Assembly (NCBI RefSeq): GCF_900114095.1
Contig: NZ_FORV01000002.1
Coordinates: forward strand, 248,001-312,000
Length of the DNA: 64,000 nucleotides
Reading direction: 5' to 3'
Origin: Sphingomonas sp. NFR04
Lineage (GTDB): Bacteria > Pseudomonadota > Alphaproteobacteria > Sphingomonadales > Sphingomonadaceae
A program made the position numbers and the translations under genes. Below the pieces are notes generated by a model. That model searched no databases. It was not told the DNA's origin and saw only the letters and a program-made list of their open reading frames with translations. Of this stretch, positions 45,379 to 54,108 are shown one piece after another. Positions within the stretch are counted from its first letter, which is position 1. Each line of letters begins with the position of its first letter.

Positions 45379-46295
45379 AGGCCAATACGATCCTCGAGAC
45401 GATCGGCAACACGCCGCACGTCCGTATCAACAAGCTGTTCCCCGGCGCCGAGGTGTGGATCAAGTCCGAGCGCTCGAACCCGGGCGGCTCGATCAAGGAC
45501 CGCATCGCACTCGCGATGGTCGAGGCGGCCGAGAAGGATGGCAGCCTCCAGCCCGGCGGCACGATCGTCGAGCCGACCAGCGGCAATACCGGCGTCGGCC
45601 TGGCGATGGTCGCGGCGGTGAAGGGCTACAAGCTGATCCTGGTGATGCCGGAGAGCATGTCGCTCGAACGCCGCCGGCTGATGCTCGCCTATGGCGCGAG
45701 CTTCGATCTCACCCCGCGCGAAAAGGGCATGAAGGGCGCGATCGAGCGCGCGCTCGAGATCGTCGAGAGCACGCCCGGCGCCTGGATGCCGCAGCAGTTC
45801 GAAAATAGTGCGAACGTCGACGTCCATGTGCGTACCACCGCACAGGAAATCCTGAACGATTTCCGCGATACCCCGATCGACGTGATCATCACCGGTGTCG
45901 GCACAGGCGGCCATATCACCGGCGTTGCCGAAACGCTGAAGAAGGAATGGCCGAACCTCAAGGTGTTCGCGGTCGAGCCGGAGCTTTCGCCGGTGATCTC
46001 GGGCGGCCAGCCTGGTCCGCACCCGATCCAGGGCATCGGCGCAGGCTTCGTGCCGAAGAACCTGCACACCGATGCGATCGACGGGGTGATCAAGGTCGAT
46101 GCCGCCGTGGCCAAGGACATGGCGCGGCGCTCGGCCGCCGAAGAGGGCATGCTGGTCGGCATCTCCTCGGGCGGCACGCTGGCGGCGATCCTCCAGAAGC
46201 TGCCGGACCTGCCCGACGGCGTGCGCGTGCTGGGCTTCAACTACGACACCGGCGAGCGCTATCTGAGCGTGCCGGACTTCCTGCCCGAGAGCTGA
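45375..46295 (+). CDS. cysK: Cysteine synthase A
   Basis: This 306-residue PLP enzyme makes cysteine from O-acetylserine and sulfide. [24 protein letters not shown] with Lys41 carrying [26 protein letters not shown] and [10 protein letters not shown] are intact. It overlaps the preceding MFS gene by four bases. A 9-bp hairpin (46301-46324) follows the stop and may act as terminator. Confidence 0.96.
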   Translation: MKANTILETIGNTPHVRINKLFPGAEVWIKSERSNPGGSIKDRIALAMVEAAEKDGSLQPGGTIVEPTSGNTGVGLAMVAAVKGYKLILVMPESMSLERRRLMLAYGASFDLTPREKGMKGAIERALEIVESTPGAWMPQQFENSANVDVHVRTTAQEILNDFRDTPIDVIITGVGTGGHITGVAETLKKEWPNLKVFAVEPELSPVISGGQPGPHPIQGIGAGFVPKNLHTDAIDGVIKVDAAVAKDMARRSAAEEGMLVGISSGGTLAAILQKLPDLPDGVRVLGFNYDTGERYLSVPDFLPES

Positions 46296-46324
46296 TCGGA
46301 GGTGGAGGGCGCTACCCCTCCACC

Positions 46325-46418
46325 GTCATCCCGGCGAAAGCCGGGATCCATTGACTTCAACGGCGCGGCTCCTGCCGAACCGGAGTGATGAATGGATTCC
46401 GGCTTTCGCCGGGATGAC
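46325..46418. repeat. REP-like inverted repeat, family C, after cysK
   Basis: GTCATCCCGGCGAAAGCCGGGA and its near-inverted copy TGGATTCCGGCTTTCGCCGG (46393 onward, ending GGATGAC) flank a 40-bp centre. This is the widespread GTCAT-CCCGGCGAAAGCCGGG repeat type. It lies between convergent genes cysK and the OmpA-like gene. Confidence 0.85.
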
Positions 46419-46431
46419 AGCATGTTGTAAC

Positions 46432-47067
46432 CTATTGCTGGGTCTTTGGATCAACCGCGGAAGCCTCGGCGCTTCCGTTGTCCGCTGGGGCGGTTGGTGT
46501 CTCCGCAGCGGCAGGCAGCGCGACCTGCACCTCGACCCGCCGGTTCTTCGCCCGCGCTTCCGGATCGTCGCTGCCGTCTGCTTTGGCATTCGGCACCAGC
46601 GCGCGGGTCTCACCGAACGCGATCACCGTCATCCGCTCGGTCGACACACCCTTCGACAGCAGATAGTCCCGCACCGCCTCGGCCCGCTTGCGCGAGGAGA
46701 CCAGATTGTCGCGATCGTTGCCGCGGGTGTCGCTATGACCGCCGATCGTGATCGGTCCGCCCGCGGCCAAGGTGGCATTGCCGAGCATCTCGTCCAGCAG
46801 CTTGCGGCCCGCGTCGTCCAGCTTCAACCCGGATCCGCCGAAGGGGACCACGACATCCAGCGGCTTGAGATCGGGCTTTTCGGGCGCGTCCGGCACCACC
46901 TCCGGCCGCAGGATCGACTTGGGCGCCTCGGCGGCGCTGTTGTTGGCGAGGCCGTCGTCCTCGGCCAGGATGCTCTTGTTCTCGGCCGCCGCATTGTCGC
47001 GGGCGGGCTCCCGCGCATTGCAGCCCGCCAGCGCCACCGCGAGCCCCAGCATCGCCCATCTGGTCAT
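46432..47067 (-). CDS. OmpA-family lipoprotein
   Basis: This 211-residue protein has a lipoprotein signal with Cys16 (VALAGC). The C-terminal OmpA domain (about residues 75-190) carries TIGGHSDTRGNDRDN, LVSSRKRAEAVRDYL and AKNRRVEVQVAL, which bind peptidoglycan. It should tether the outer membrane to the wall. A disordered acidic linker joins the two. Its ATG overlaps the stop of the CPA1 antiporter gene, so both may be co-expressed. Confidence 0.9.
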   Translation of the reverse strand: MTRWAMLGLAVALAGCNAREPARDNAAAENKSILAEDDGLANNSAAEAPKSILRPEVVPDAPEKPDLKPLDVVVPFGGSGLKLDDAGRKLLDEMLGNATLAAGGPITIGGHSDTRGNDRDNLVSSRKRAEAVRDYLLSKGVSTERMTVIAFGETRALVPNAKADGSDDPEARAKNRRVEVQVALPAAAETPTAPADNGSAEASAVDPKTQQ

Positions 47068-48881
47068 GCAACCTCCTCCTGCAGTCGTCGCGCCGCCGGC
47101 ATGGGGGGCACGTACGAAATGATCGTGTCGCCGGGCTGCGGCGTCGGGCGGCTGGCGTGCGAGAAGAAGCGCAGCAGCCCGCCTTTGCGCACCAGCAGCA
47201 GCATGTCCGCCGCGTCGGGCAGGTCGGCCTTGGCGGCGTCGAAGTCGAACTGCTCGGTCAGCCGCGTCTTGCGGAAGCTCCAGCCGTCGCGGTCACGCTC
47301 GACGATCTCGTCGACGCCGTGCCCGCTGGTGAACAGCGCGCGTCCTCGAAGGGATTCCGGCAGCGCCCGCGCATCCTCGTCATCGCCACCGCTGCCGAGC
47401 TGGTAGACATTGTCGCGCCCCATCTCATGGGCGAATTCGTTGCAGACCAGCGCGTTGTACGCCTCGTTGTCGCTCGTGGCAGCCAGTACCTGGAACTGCG
47501 ACATGTCGAGCCGATCCTCGGTCGCCTCGGCGAGGATCTCGCCATGATAGGTCGGGATGCCGGCCGAGCGCGCAGCGCGCAGCCGCTGCCAGCTGGTGTC
47601 GCAGATCGTCACCGGCACCTCGAGCTGGCGGAGCTGGTCGGCCAGCGCCAGGCTCCACGGCGTGCCGCCGACGATCAGCAGCCCGCGCTCGGTGGCACCG
47701 GTCACCTTGAGCAGCTTGGCGACGGGGCCGATCGAGAAGCCGTGCGCGACGATCGTCGCCACCACCACGGCGAAGGACAGGGTCACCAGGATGGAGCCGT
47801 CGCTGTACCCCAGCTTGTCCAGCCGCAGCGCGAAGAGACCGGAGATCGCCACCGCCACAATACCGCGCGGTGCGATCCAGGCGACGAGCAGCCGCTCGTT
47901 CCACGGCACCTTGGTGAAGGCGAGGCTCAGCAGCACGGTGATCGGCCGCACCAGGAACAGCAGCGCCGCGAGGAAGGCGAGGAAGCGCCACTCGAAATGC
48001 CGCAGCACCTCGAAATCGAGCGAGGCGGAGAGCAGCACGAACACGCCCGAGATCAGGAGGACGGTGACATTCTCCTTGAACGGATGGATGTCGCGCAGCG
48101 AATCCAGCTTCATGTTGGCGAGCGCGACGCCCATCACCGTGACGGTGATCAGCCCGGTCTCCTGCTGGATCAGGTTGGATCCGACGAACACGCCGATCAC
48201 CGCGACCAGCAGCACCGGCGCCTTGAGATATTCGGGCACATGGCCGCGCTGGAACGCCCAGCCGATCGCCTTGGCGACGACATAGCCGATCAGCCCGGCG
48301 ACCAGGCTCGCGGCGAGCAGCGAGCCCAGCACGCTGATCAACGTGCCGCCATCAGCGGAGCGGCGCAGATACTCATAGGTGACCAGGCCGCACAGCGCTC
48401 CGATCGGATCGTTGACGATCGCTTCCCACTTCAGGATCGCCCGCGGCCGCTGCGCGACATTGCTCTGGCGGAGCAAAGGCAGCACCACGGTAGGCCCGGT
48501 GACAACCAGGATACCGGCGAACAGCGTCGCCACCGGCCAGACCAGCCCGGCCGCATAATAGAGCGCCAGCGTTCCCAGCCCCCAGCCGATCGGCACGCCG
48601 AGCAGCACCAGCCGCGTCACAGCGCCGTCAGTGCGCCGCAGCTCGCGGAAGTTGAGGCTGAGGCCGCCCTCGAACAGGATCAGCGCGACGGCGATCGACA
48701 CGATCGGCTCGAGCAGCTCGCCGAACACCGCATGCGGTTCGATCAGCCCTGCGACGGGACCGGCGAGCACGCCGGCGACGAGCATCAGCGCGATGGCGGG
48801 CCAGCCGGTGCGCCAGGCGATCCACTGCGCACCGATGCCGAGCGCGCCGATTAGCGCGATGACGAGCGCGGGTTGATGCAT
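47064..48881 (-). CDS. CPA1-type cation:proton antiporter with C-terminal RCK-like domain
   Basis: From ATG 48881 it has 605 residues. The first ~390 hold 12 or so membrane helices with LMLVAGVLAGPVAG, ALILFEGGLSLNFRELR, and the ion-site region IVNDPIGALCGL. The C-terminal part begins LLIVGGTPWSLALADQL and resembles a TrkA-N/RCK nucleotide-binding fold with a degenerate glycine motif. Such domains gate transport in response to nucleotides. The start could also be 48953. It is coupled to the OmpA-like lipoprotein gene and divergent from the SleB-type hydrolase. Confidence 0.88.
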   Translation of the reverse strand: MHQPALVIALIGALGIGAQWIAWRTGWPAIALMLVAGVLAGPVAGLIEPHAVFGELLEPIVSIAVALILFEGGLSLNFRELRRTDGAVTRLVLLGVPIGWGLGTLALYYAAGLVWPVATLFAGILVVTGPTVVLPLLRQSNVAQRPRAILKWEAIVNDPIGALCGLVTYEYLRRSADGGTLISVLGSLLAASLVAGLIGYVVAKAIGWAFQRGHVPEYLKAPVLLVAVIGVFVGSNLIQQETGLITVTVMGVALANMKLDSLRDIHPFKENVTVLLISGVFVLLSASLDFEVLRHFEWRFLAFLAALLFLVRPITVLLSLAFTKVPWNERLLVAWIAPRGIVAVAISGLFALRLDKLGYSDGSILVTLSFAVVVATIVAHGFSIGPVAKLLKVTGATERGLLIVGGTPWSLALADQLRQLEVPVTICDTSWQRLRAARSAGIPTYHGEILAEATEDRLDMSQFQVLAATSDNEAYNALVCNEFAHEMGRDNVYQLGSGGDDEDARALPESLRGRALFTSGHGVDEIVERDRDGWSFRKTRLTEQFDFDAAKADLPDAADMLLLVRKGGLLRFFSHASRPTPQPGDTIISYVPPMPAARRLQEEVA

Positions 48882-49050
48882 CCGGAGAACATACCTTCTT
48901 TCATGCGCAAAATCGTTGCGCGCCCCGCTCTCAATACGGTTGCACCGCCGCATCGGTTCCGTTTCGCTGGCGATCGGAACTGTGTTGTTCCCAGTTCAGA
49001 CGCTTTGGGATACAGGCGGCCACCCTGATTTCGGAACCTCATAGCCGCCT

Positions 49051-50421
49051 GTGACGCCTGCTCTTCCCACCCCTTCCCCTCCCCTGTGGCTCCGCCTTAT
49101 CCTCGGCATCGTCGCGCTCGCCGCCTTGGTGGTGCCGACGCTGCTGGTGATCAACGCGCCCAGGATGCCGCATCACGCGCGCCGCGTGCCGCCGGTCGCG
49201 CTGCCCAACCGCGTGGTGCCCAAGGAAGAGCTGCCGCCGGTCGAGCCGGTCGCGATAGCCGATCTGGATCCCGAGGATGCGCGCGCGTTCAATGCCGCGA
49301 TCCCCTTCTCCACCGATCCCAATCCGGCCGCCCGCCCCTTCCACCTTGTTGGCGCACCCGACAGCCAGGAGCGCGCGGTCGACTGCCTTGCCGCCGCCGA
49401 GGTCTATGAAGCCGGCGACGATGCGCTGGGCGAGCGGGCGGTGGCGCAGGTGATCCTCAACCGCGTTCGCCACCCCGCCTTCCCCAAGACGGTGTGCGGC
49501 GTGGTGTTCCAGGGATCGGAGCGCAGCACCGGCTGCCAGTTCACCTTCAGCTGCGACGGCGCGATGCTGCGCTGGTTGCCCACGCCCCCCGCCTGGGCGC
49601 GCGCCCGCGAGATCGCGAAAATGGCCCTCCACGGCACGGTGTTCCGGCCCGTCGGCCACGCGACGCATTACCATACCGACTGGGTGGTGCCCTATTGGAG
49701 CGCGAGCCTCGACAAGATCGTCGAGCTCCACACGCACCTGTTCTTCCGATGGGCCGGCTGGTGGGGCACCCCACCCGCGTTCAACCGCGGCTATGTCGCG
49801 GACGAGCCCAAGGTGGCGCTGCTCGGCAGGCTCTCGCCCGCGCACCAGGGGTTCGTCGCCCCGGACGCGATCGACCCCGCAAGCCCGATCGGCGATCCCG
49901 GCGCCACCGGGCTGTTGTTCGATGCGCGCAAGGCAGCGGCAGGACTGCCCGCCAGCTCGATCCCCGCGCCGACTGCCGGGGATCCGAACGTGTTTCTGGT
50001 GACCCTGCCCGACGACATGCTGCCGGACCTGTTTCCCGCCGTGGCGCTCCGTGCCTGCGGTGACCGGCCCTATTGCAAGTTCATGGGGTGGGTGGATGCG
50101 ACCAAGAAGCCGCCGCGCCTGCCGCCGACCGGGGAACAGGCCGCCGCGATGTCGTTCAGCTATCTGCGCGACGAGAAGGTCCACTATGTGAAGGCGCTGT
50201 GGAACTGCGACCAGTTCCGCAAATGGGACGGCACGCAATGCATGCGGCGCCCGCTGCCGCTCAAGCCACAGCCGGCGCCCAGCCCTACCGCTGCGGCTGT
50301 CTCGCCACCCGGCGACACGACGCCGCTCGACGGTATCCGCCGCAAGGCACCGCCCGCACAGAACAAGGCCGGCGCTGCGGCTCCCGCAACGCCGGCCTCG
50401 ACTAGTTTCAACAGCGATTAG
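49051..50421 (+). CDS. SleB-type cell wall hydrolase
   Basis: This 456-residue protein has one N-terminal membrane helix (about 11-34, LRLILGIVALAALVVPTLLV). The Hydrolase_2/SleB domain lies at about residues 105-225, with CLAAAEVYEAGDDALGERA carrying the catalytic Glu, QVILNRVRHPAFP, and CQFTFSCDG. In the family it acts as lytic transglycosylase or amidase on peptidoglycan. A Pro/Ala-rich tail ends the protein. GTG 49051 is the only reasonable start. Its stop overlaps the convergent acyl-CoA dehydrogenase stop by four bases. Confidence 0.87.
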   Translation: MTPALPTPSPPLWLRLILGIVALAALVVPTLLVINAPRMPHHARRVPPVALPNRVVPKEELPPVEPVAIADLDPEDARAFNAAIPFSTDPNPAARPFHLVGAPDSQERAVDCLAAAEVYEAGDDALGERAVAQVILNRVRHPAFPKTVCGVVFQGSERSTGCQFTFSCDGAMLRWLPTPPAWARAREIAKMALHGTVFRPVGHATHYHTDWVVPYWSASLDKIVELHTHLFFRWAGWWGTPPAFNRGYVADEPKVALLGRLSPAHQGFVAPDAIDPASPIGDPGATGLLFDARKAAAGLPASSIPAPTAGDPNVFLVTLPDDMLPDLFPAVALRACGDRPYCKFMGWVDATKKPPRLPPTGEQAAAMSFSYLRDEKVHYVKALWNCDQFRKWDGTQCMRRPLPLKPQPAPSPTAAAVSPPGDTTPLDGIRRKAPPAQNKAGAAAPATPASTSFNSD

Positions 50422-52220
50422 GCTGCCTTGAACATCACCGGGTCGAGCGCCATCACCGCCTCGCTGCCCGCCTCGATCTTGCGGCGCAGGCCGCTCGCAT
50501 CGGGAAGGAACCGCTCGGCATAGAAGCGCGCGGTGACCAGCTTGGCCTCGAGGAAGGCGACGTCCTCGGCGCCCTGCGCCAGCCCCTCAGCAGCGGCCTT
50601 GGCCATGCGCAGCCACATCAGGCCGAGCGCGACCAGCCCGGTCAGTTGCATGTACGGATAGGCACCCGCACCGACTTCGTTCGGGTTCTTGAACCCGTTC
50701 TGCGCCAGCCACATCGTCGCGCCCTGGAGATGGCCCAGCGCCTTTTCCAGCGCCTCGGCGAAGCCCGCGAGCTTTTCATTGCCCTTCGCCGCCGCGACTT
50801 CCTCGCCGACGACGCGGAAGAAGGCCTGCACCGCGCGGCCGCCGTTCAGCGCCAGCTTGCGGCCGACCAGGTCCATCGCCTGCACGCCGTTGGTGCCTTC
50901 GTAGATCATCGCGATACGGGCATCGCGGACATACTGCTCCATGCCCCATTCGGCGATGTAGCCATGGCCGCCATAGACCTGCTGGCAATCGGTCGCGACC
51001 TTGTAGCCGATATCGGTGCCGACGCCCTTGATCACCGGGGTCAGCAGCCCGATCAGGTCGCCGGCGAGCTGGCGCTCTTCCTCGCTCGCGGCGGCATGTT
51101 CCATGTCGACCTGAAGCGCCCCCCACAGGCACAGCGCGCGCAGGCCCTCGATCTGCGCCTTGGCCTCCATCAGCATGCGGCGCACGTCGGGATGGACGAA
51201 CAGCGTGTCCGCCTTCTCCGCCGGCTCCTTCGGGCCAGTGAGGGCGCGGCCCTGGCGACGGTCGCCGGCGTACTGCACCGCGTTCTGCATCGCGACTTCG
51301 GCAATGCCGAGGCCCTGCAGGCCGACGCCCAGACGCGCCGCGTTCATCATGATAAACATCGCGGCGAGACCCTTCATCTCCTCGCCGACCAGCCAGCCCT
51401 TGGCGCCGTCATAGTTCATCACGCAGGTCGAATTGGCGTGGATGCCCATCTTGTGCTCGATCGAGCCGCAGCTCACGCCGTTGCGCGCGCCGATCGAGCC
51501 GTCATCGTTCACCAGGAACTTGGGCACCACGAACAGCGAGATGCCCTTGGTGCTGTCCGGCGCGCCTGGCGTCTTGGCCAGTACCAGGTGGATGATGTTG
51601 CTGGTCAGGTCATGCTCGCCCGACGAGATGAAGATCTTGGTGCCGGTGATGCTGTAGGAGCCATCGGCGTTCGGCTCGGCCTTGGTCTTGATGAGGCCCA
51701 GATCGGTGCCGCACTGCGGCTCGGTCAGGTTCATCGTGCCGCCCCACTCGCCCGAGATCATCTTGGGCACGTATTTGGCCTTCTGCTCGTCCGAGCCCTT
51801 GACCAGCAGCGCGGCGATCGCGCCATGGGTGAGGCCCGGATACATGGCGAAGGCCATGTTGGAGGCGATCATATATTCCTCGAACGCGGTCGCGACGACG
51901 TGCGGCATCGCCTGGCCGCCATATTCGGCCGGCGCACTCAGCGTGCCCCAACCGCTCTCGACGAACTGCTTGTAGGCTTCCTTGAAGCCGTCGGGCGTGG
52001 TCACGCTGCCGTCGGGATGGCGGGTGCAGCCCTGCTGGTCGCCGCTGTGGTTGATCGGGAACAGCACCTCGGCGACGAACTTGCCGCCTTCCTCCAGCAC
52101 GGCGTCGACCACGTCGGGCGTCGCCGCCTGGAAGTGCGGCAGGTTGGTGTAGCGATCGAGCCCGATGACCCGATCGAGGACGAAGCGCGTATCGCGCACG
52201 GGCGGGGTAAACTGCGGCAT
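50418..52220 (-). CDS. Acyl-CoA dehydrogenase, long form
   Basis: This 600-residue FAD enzyme belongs to the long acyl-CoA dehydrogenase group that has an extra C-terminal helical domain. EPQCGTDLGLIKT, ITGTKIFISSGEHDL, the QVYGGHGYIAEW block and the catalytic Glu in IYEGTNGVQA are conserved. It also resembles DmdC-type 3-methylmercaptopropionyl-CoA dehydrogenases, so the acyl group is uncertain. A MerR regulator starts upstream on the same strand with 27 bp between them, which suggests acyl-CoA-responsive control. Confidence 0.93.
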   Translation of the reverse strand: MPQFTPPVRDTRFVLDRVIGLDRYTNLPHFQAATPDVVDAVLEEGGKFVAEVLFPINHSGDQQGCTRHPDGSVTTPDGFKEAYKQFVESGWGTLSAPAEYGGQAMPHVVATAFEEYMIASNMAFAMYPGLTHGAIAALLVKGSDEQKAKYVPKMISGEWGGTMNLTEPQCGTDLGLIKTKAEPNADGSYSITGTKIFISSGEHDLTSNIIHLVLAKTPGAPDSTKGISLFVVPKFLVNDDGSIGARNGVSCGSIEHKMGIHANSTCVMNYDGAKGWLVGEEMKGLAAMFIMMNAARLGVGLQGLGIAEVAMQNAVQYAGDRRQGRALTGPKEPAEKADTLFVHPDVRRMLMEAKAQIEGLRALCLWGALQVDMEHAAASEEERQLAGDLIGLLTPVIKGVGTDIGYKVATDCQQVYGGHGYIAEWGMEQYVRDARIAMIYEGTNGVQAMDLVGRKLALNGGRAVQAFFRVVGEEVAAAKGNEKLAGFAEALEKALGHLQGATMWLAQNGFKNPNEVGAGAYPYMQLTGLVALGLMWLRMAKAAAEGLAQGAEDVAFLEAKLVTARFYAERFLPDASGLRRKIEAGSEAVMALDPVMFKAA

Positions 52221-52246
52221 TTCAGGTTCCTCAGCGTTCGTTGTCT

Positions 52247-52675
52247 TTAGTGCTCGTTGTCTTTGCTTTTGATCAGGTCGACGAACTGCGCGAGCTCGGC
52301 GATATGCGCATCGATGTCGCGCTTCTGGGCTTCCAGATGCGCGATGCGGTCCATGCAGCGCTCCAGCGTCACCTGCCGTTGCAGCCGGCGGTTATCGCCC
52401 AGATCGTAGAGGTCGATCATCTCCTTGATGTCGGCCAGGCTGAAGCCGACGCGTTTGCCGCGCAGGATCCAGGCGAGCCGGGCGCGATCGCGGTGCGTGT
52501 AGATGCGCTGGGTGCCGCGCCGCTCGGGCGCGATCAGCCCCTCATCCTCGTAGAAGCGAAGCGCACGGGGAGTGACCCCGAACTCGGCGCACAAGTCGGA
52601 AATGGAGAAGGCGTCGCGGTCGGGACGCGGTTCGATCGGCGCCAGGGCCTCGATCGGAGCGGCAGCAGCGTTCAT
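52247..52675 (-). CDS. MerR-family regulator, LiuR-like
   Basis: This 142-residue protein has an N-terminal MerR winged helix (about 22-90: FSISDLCAEFGVTPRALRFYEDEGL, then RIYTHRDRARLAWI) and a C-terminal coiled coil (RLQRQVTLERCMDRIAHLEAQ). It lacks metal-binding cysteines. This type controls branched-chain amino acid and fatty acid breakdown genes in proteobacteria. It precedes the acyl-CoA dehydrogenase gene, and an ACGT-TG-ACGT-like palindrome lies 20 bp upstream, consistent with self-control. Confidence 0.87.
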   Translation of the reverse strand: MNAAAAPIEALAPIEPRPDRDAFSISDLCAEFGVTPRALRFYEDEGLIAPERRGTQRIYTHRDRARLAWILRGKRVGFSLADIKEMIDLYDLGDNRRLQRQVTLERCMDRIAHLEAQKRDIDAHIAELAQFVDLIKSKDNEH

Positions 52676-52694
52676 ACTGCTTTTGTAGTTTACC

Positions 52695-52710
52695 CTTACG
52701 TGAACGTCAA
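52695..52710. promoter_or_regulatory. Candidate operator of the MerR-type regulator
   Basis: CTTACGTGAACGTCAA is an inverted arrangement of ACGT blocks around a 2-base centre. It recalls the LiuR sites I know (TTTACGT..ACGTAAA). It lies 20 bp upstream of the regulator start and 11 bp beyond the stop side of the next gene upstream. Autoregulation is inferred. Confidence 0.5.
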
Positions 52711-52720
52711 GTGGCGTGTG

Positions 52721-53089
52721 CTAGTTCTTCGGCGGCTTGGTGCTCCCGTTGAAGCGGGCGCGGACGATGTCTTCGTGGAGCAGGATGGAACGGGTCTGGA
52801 GCTCGGCGGCCTCGCTCTCGCTGAGCCCGTCGCTCGAAAGCCGCTCGGCGATGTTGCCGTTGACGGTATCCGCGCGACCCAGCTGCCGCGCTTCGCCGCG
52901 GGTCAGCTGGCCGCTGCGCTCGCCGGTGCGGATCTCGCTGCGCGCGGTGCGCGGCTGCGTGGGTACATGGATCCCGCGCCCGGCGAAGCTGCCGCCGGCG
53001 CTGGAGGGTACGGGGCCACCCCAGATCTGAGCAGAGGCGGGGAAGGCAGCGACCAGGAAGGCGACACTCGCAAGGACCAGAACACGCAT
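52721..53089 (-). CDS. Small exported protein of unknown function
   Basis: This 122-residue protein has a clear signal peptide (VLVLASVAFLVAAFPASAQ, cleavage near residue 21). The mature part is hydrophilic, with ARSEIRTGERSGQLTRGEARQLG and SESEAAELQTRSILLHEDI suggesting helical hairpins. It resembles short EF-hand- or helix-based periplasmic proteins, but I recognise no named family. It lies upstream of the MerR gene on the same strand with the operator between. Confidence 0.7.
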   Translation of the reverse strand: MRVLVLASVAFLVAAFPASAQIWGGPVPSSAGGSFAGRGIHVPTQPRTARSEIRTGERSGQLTRGEARQLGRADTVNGNIAERLSSDGLSESEAAELQTRSILLHEDIVRARFNGSTKPPKN

Positions 53090-53162
53090 CGGCGCTCTCC
53101 TGACAGGACTGCCGATCGGTCCCGGCAGCGGGGCGAGAGGGTATCACATGCGGGCGGGGCGT

Positions 53163-53657
53163 CTACTCCCCGCAGAGTGCATGCCCGTCGGCGTCGCGCA
53201 TCGCCTGCGCCTCGGGCACCGACTCGCCCAGCCGCGCGAACTGCGCCCCCGCCAGCGCCGCTCGGCCGGTGCAGAGCTGCGCGCACGCCTTTGGCAAGGC
53301 ACCCGGCAACGCGAGGTGATCCCCGTCGAAGCGCGCGGTGAAACGGCAGCCGCCATCGGCCCCGAGGGTCAGGGCAAGCCCCTCCCCGTCCCGCCGCACC
53401 GATCCGGTCGCGCGGCAGCCATTGCCTTCGCCATAGTCGATGACGATGCCGATACGGTGCGCGGCGCCGGCCGGCACGATGCAGAGCCGGTCGGGCCCGC
53501 GCGCATAGGCGCCGGCGATGCTCACCTGTCCAGGATCGCGCACCAGCCCGCGCTGGATCGCGGCATTCTCCAGATCGGCGGCAGTAGCGGAAGGTCCAGG
53601 CGCAGGCCCGCCGCACGCGGCGAGCCCCAGCAGCAGCGCCAGCCCCGCGCGCCTCAT
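53163..53657 (-). CDS. Small lipoprotein of unknown function
   Basis: From ATG 53657 it has 164 residues. The N-terminus [16 protein letters not shown] is a lipoprotein signal with Cys15. The mature part contains several Cys ([33 protein letters not shown]) that may form disulfides, and strands typical of a small beta protein. Its ATG overlaps the hisI stop (ATGA). A frame extension upstream to 53771 is antisense-like and not used. Function is unknown. Confidence 0.72.
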   Translation of the reverse strand: MRRAGLALLLGLAACGGPAPGPSATAADLENAAIQRGLVRDPGQVSIAGAYARGPDRLCIVPAGAAHRIGIVIDYGEGNGCRATGSVRRDGEGLALTLGADGGCRFTARFDGDHLALPGALPKACAQLCTGRAALAGAQFARLGESVPEAQAMRDADGHALCGE

Positions 53658-54016
53658 GCGTCGCGCACCAGCGCTCCGTTCTCGATCCGCCGGTAGAAGC
53701 AACTCGCCGCACCCGTGTGGCAGGCGGGGCCATGCGGCTCGACGCGCAGCCAGACCGCGTCCTGGTCGCAATCGATCCGCGCCTCGACGAGGTGGAGGAA
53801 GTGGCCCGAGGTCTCGCCCTTGGTCCAGAGCCGACCGCGGCTGCGCGACCAGAAGGTGGCCTTGCCGGTCTCCAGCGTCACCGCCAGCGCCTCGGCGTTC
53901 ATGTGCGCGAGCATCAGCACCTCGCCGGTGGTGGCATGGGTGGCGACGGCGGTGATCAGGCCGTTGGCGTCATATTTCGGGTCGAGCGCGGCGCCCGTTT
54001 CGCGGTTTTCGGTCAC
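53654..54016 (-). CDS. hisI: Phosphoribosyl-AMP cyclohydrolase
   Basis: This 120-residue zinc enzyme opens the purine ring of PR-AMP in histidine synthesis. [36 protein letters not shown], the metal site IDCDQDAVW and the [10 protein letters not shown] cysteine are all intact. It is the monofunctional form, separate from hisE. No other his genes are in the window. The following lipoprotein gene is translationally coupled. Confidence 0.95.
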   Translation of the reverse strand: MTENRETGAALDPKYDANGLITAVATHATTGEVLMLAHMNAEALAVTLETGKATFWSRSRGRLWTKGETSGHFLHLVEARIDCDQDAVWLRVEPHGPACHTGAASCFYRRIENGALVRDA

Positions 54017-54108
54017 CGGCGCGCTGTAGCGGGGTTCTGGGCGGTCGTCATCCCTCGCATCTCCCCTCGGCGCGGTTTAGAGGCCGGCGCGTCCTGCGTC
54101 GAAAGGAG

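Noticed and set aside
47157..48854. A 565-codon open frame opposite the CPA1 antiporter gene
   Set aside because: It is antisense to an obvious membrane transporter and lacks any recognisable motif.
52689..52700. TTTACCC resembling a half of the bioF palindromes near the MerR gene
   Set aside because: No GGGTAA partner follows at the right distance, and the ACGT-type palindrome explains the region better.
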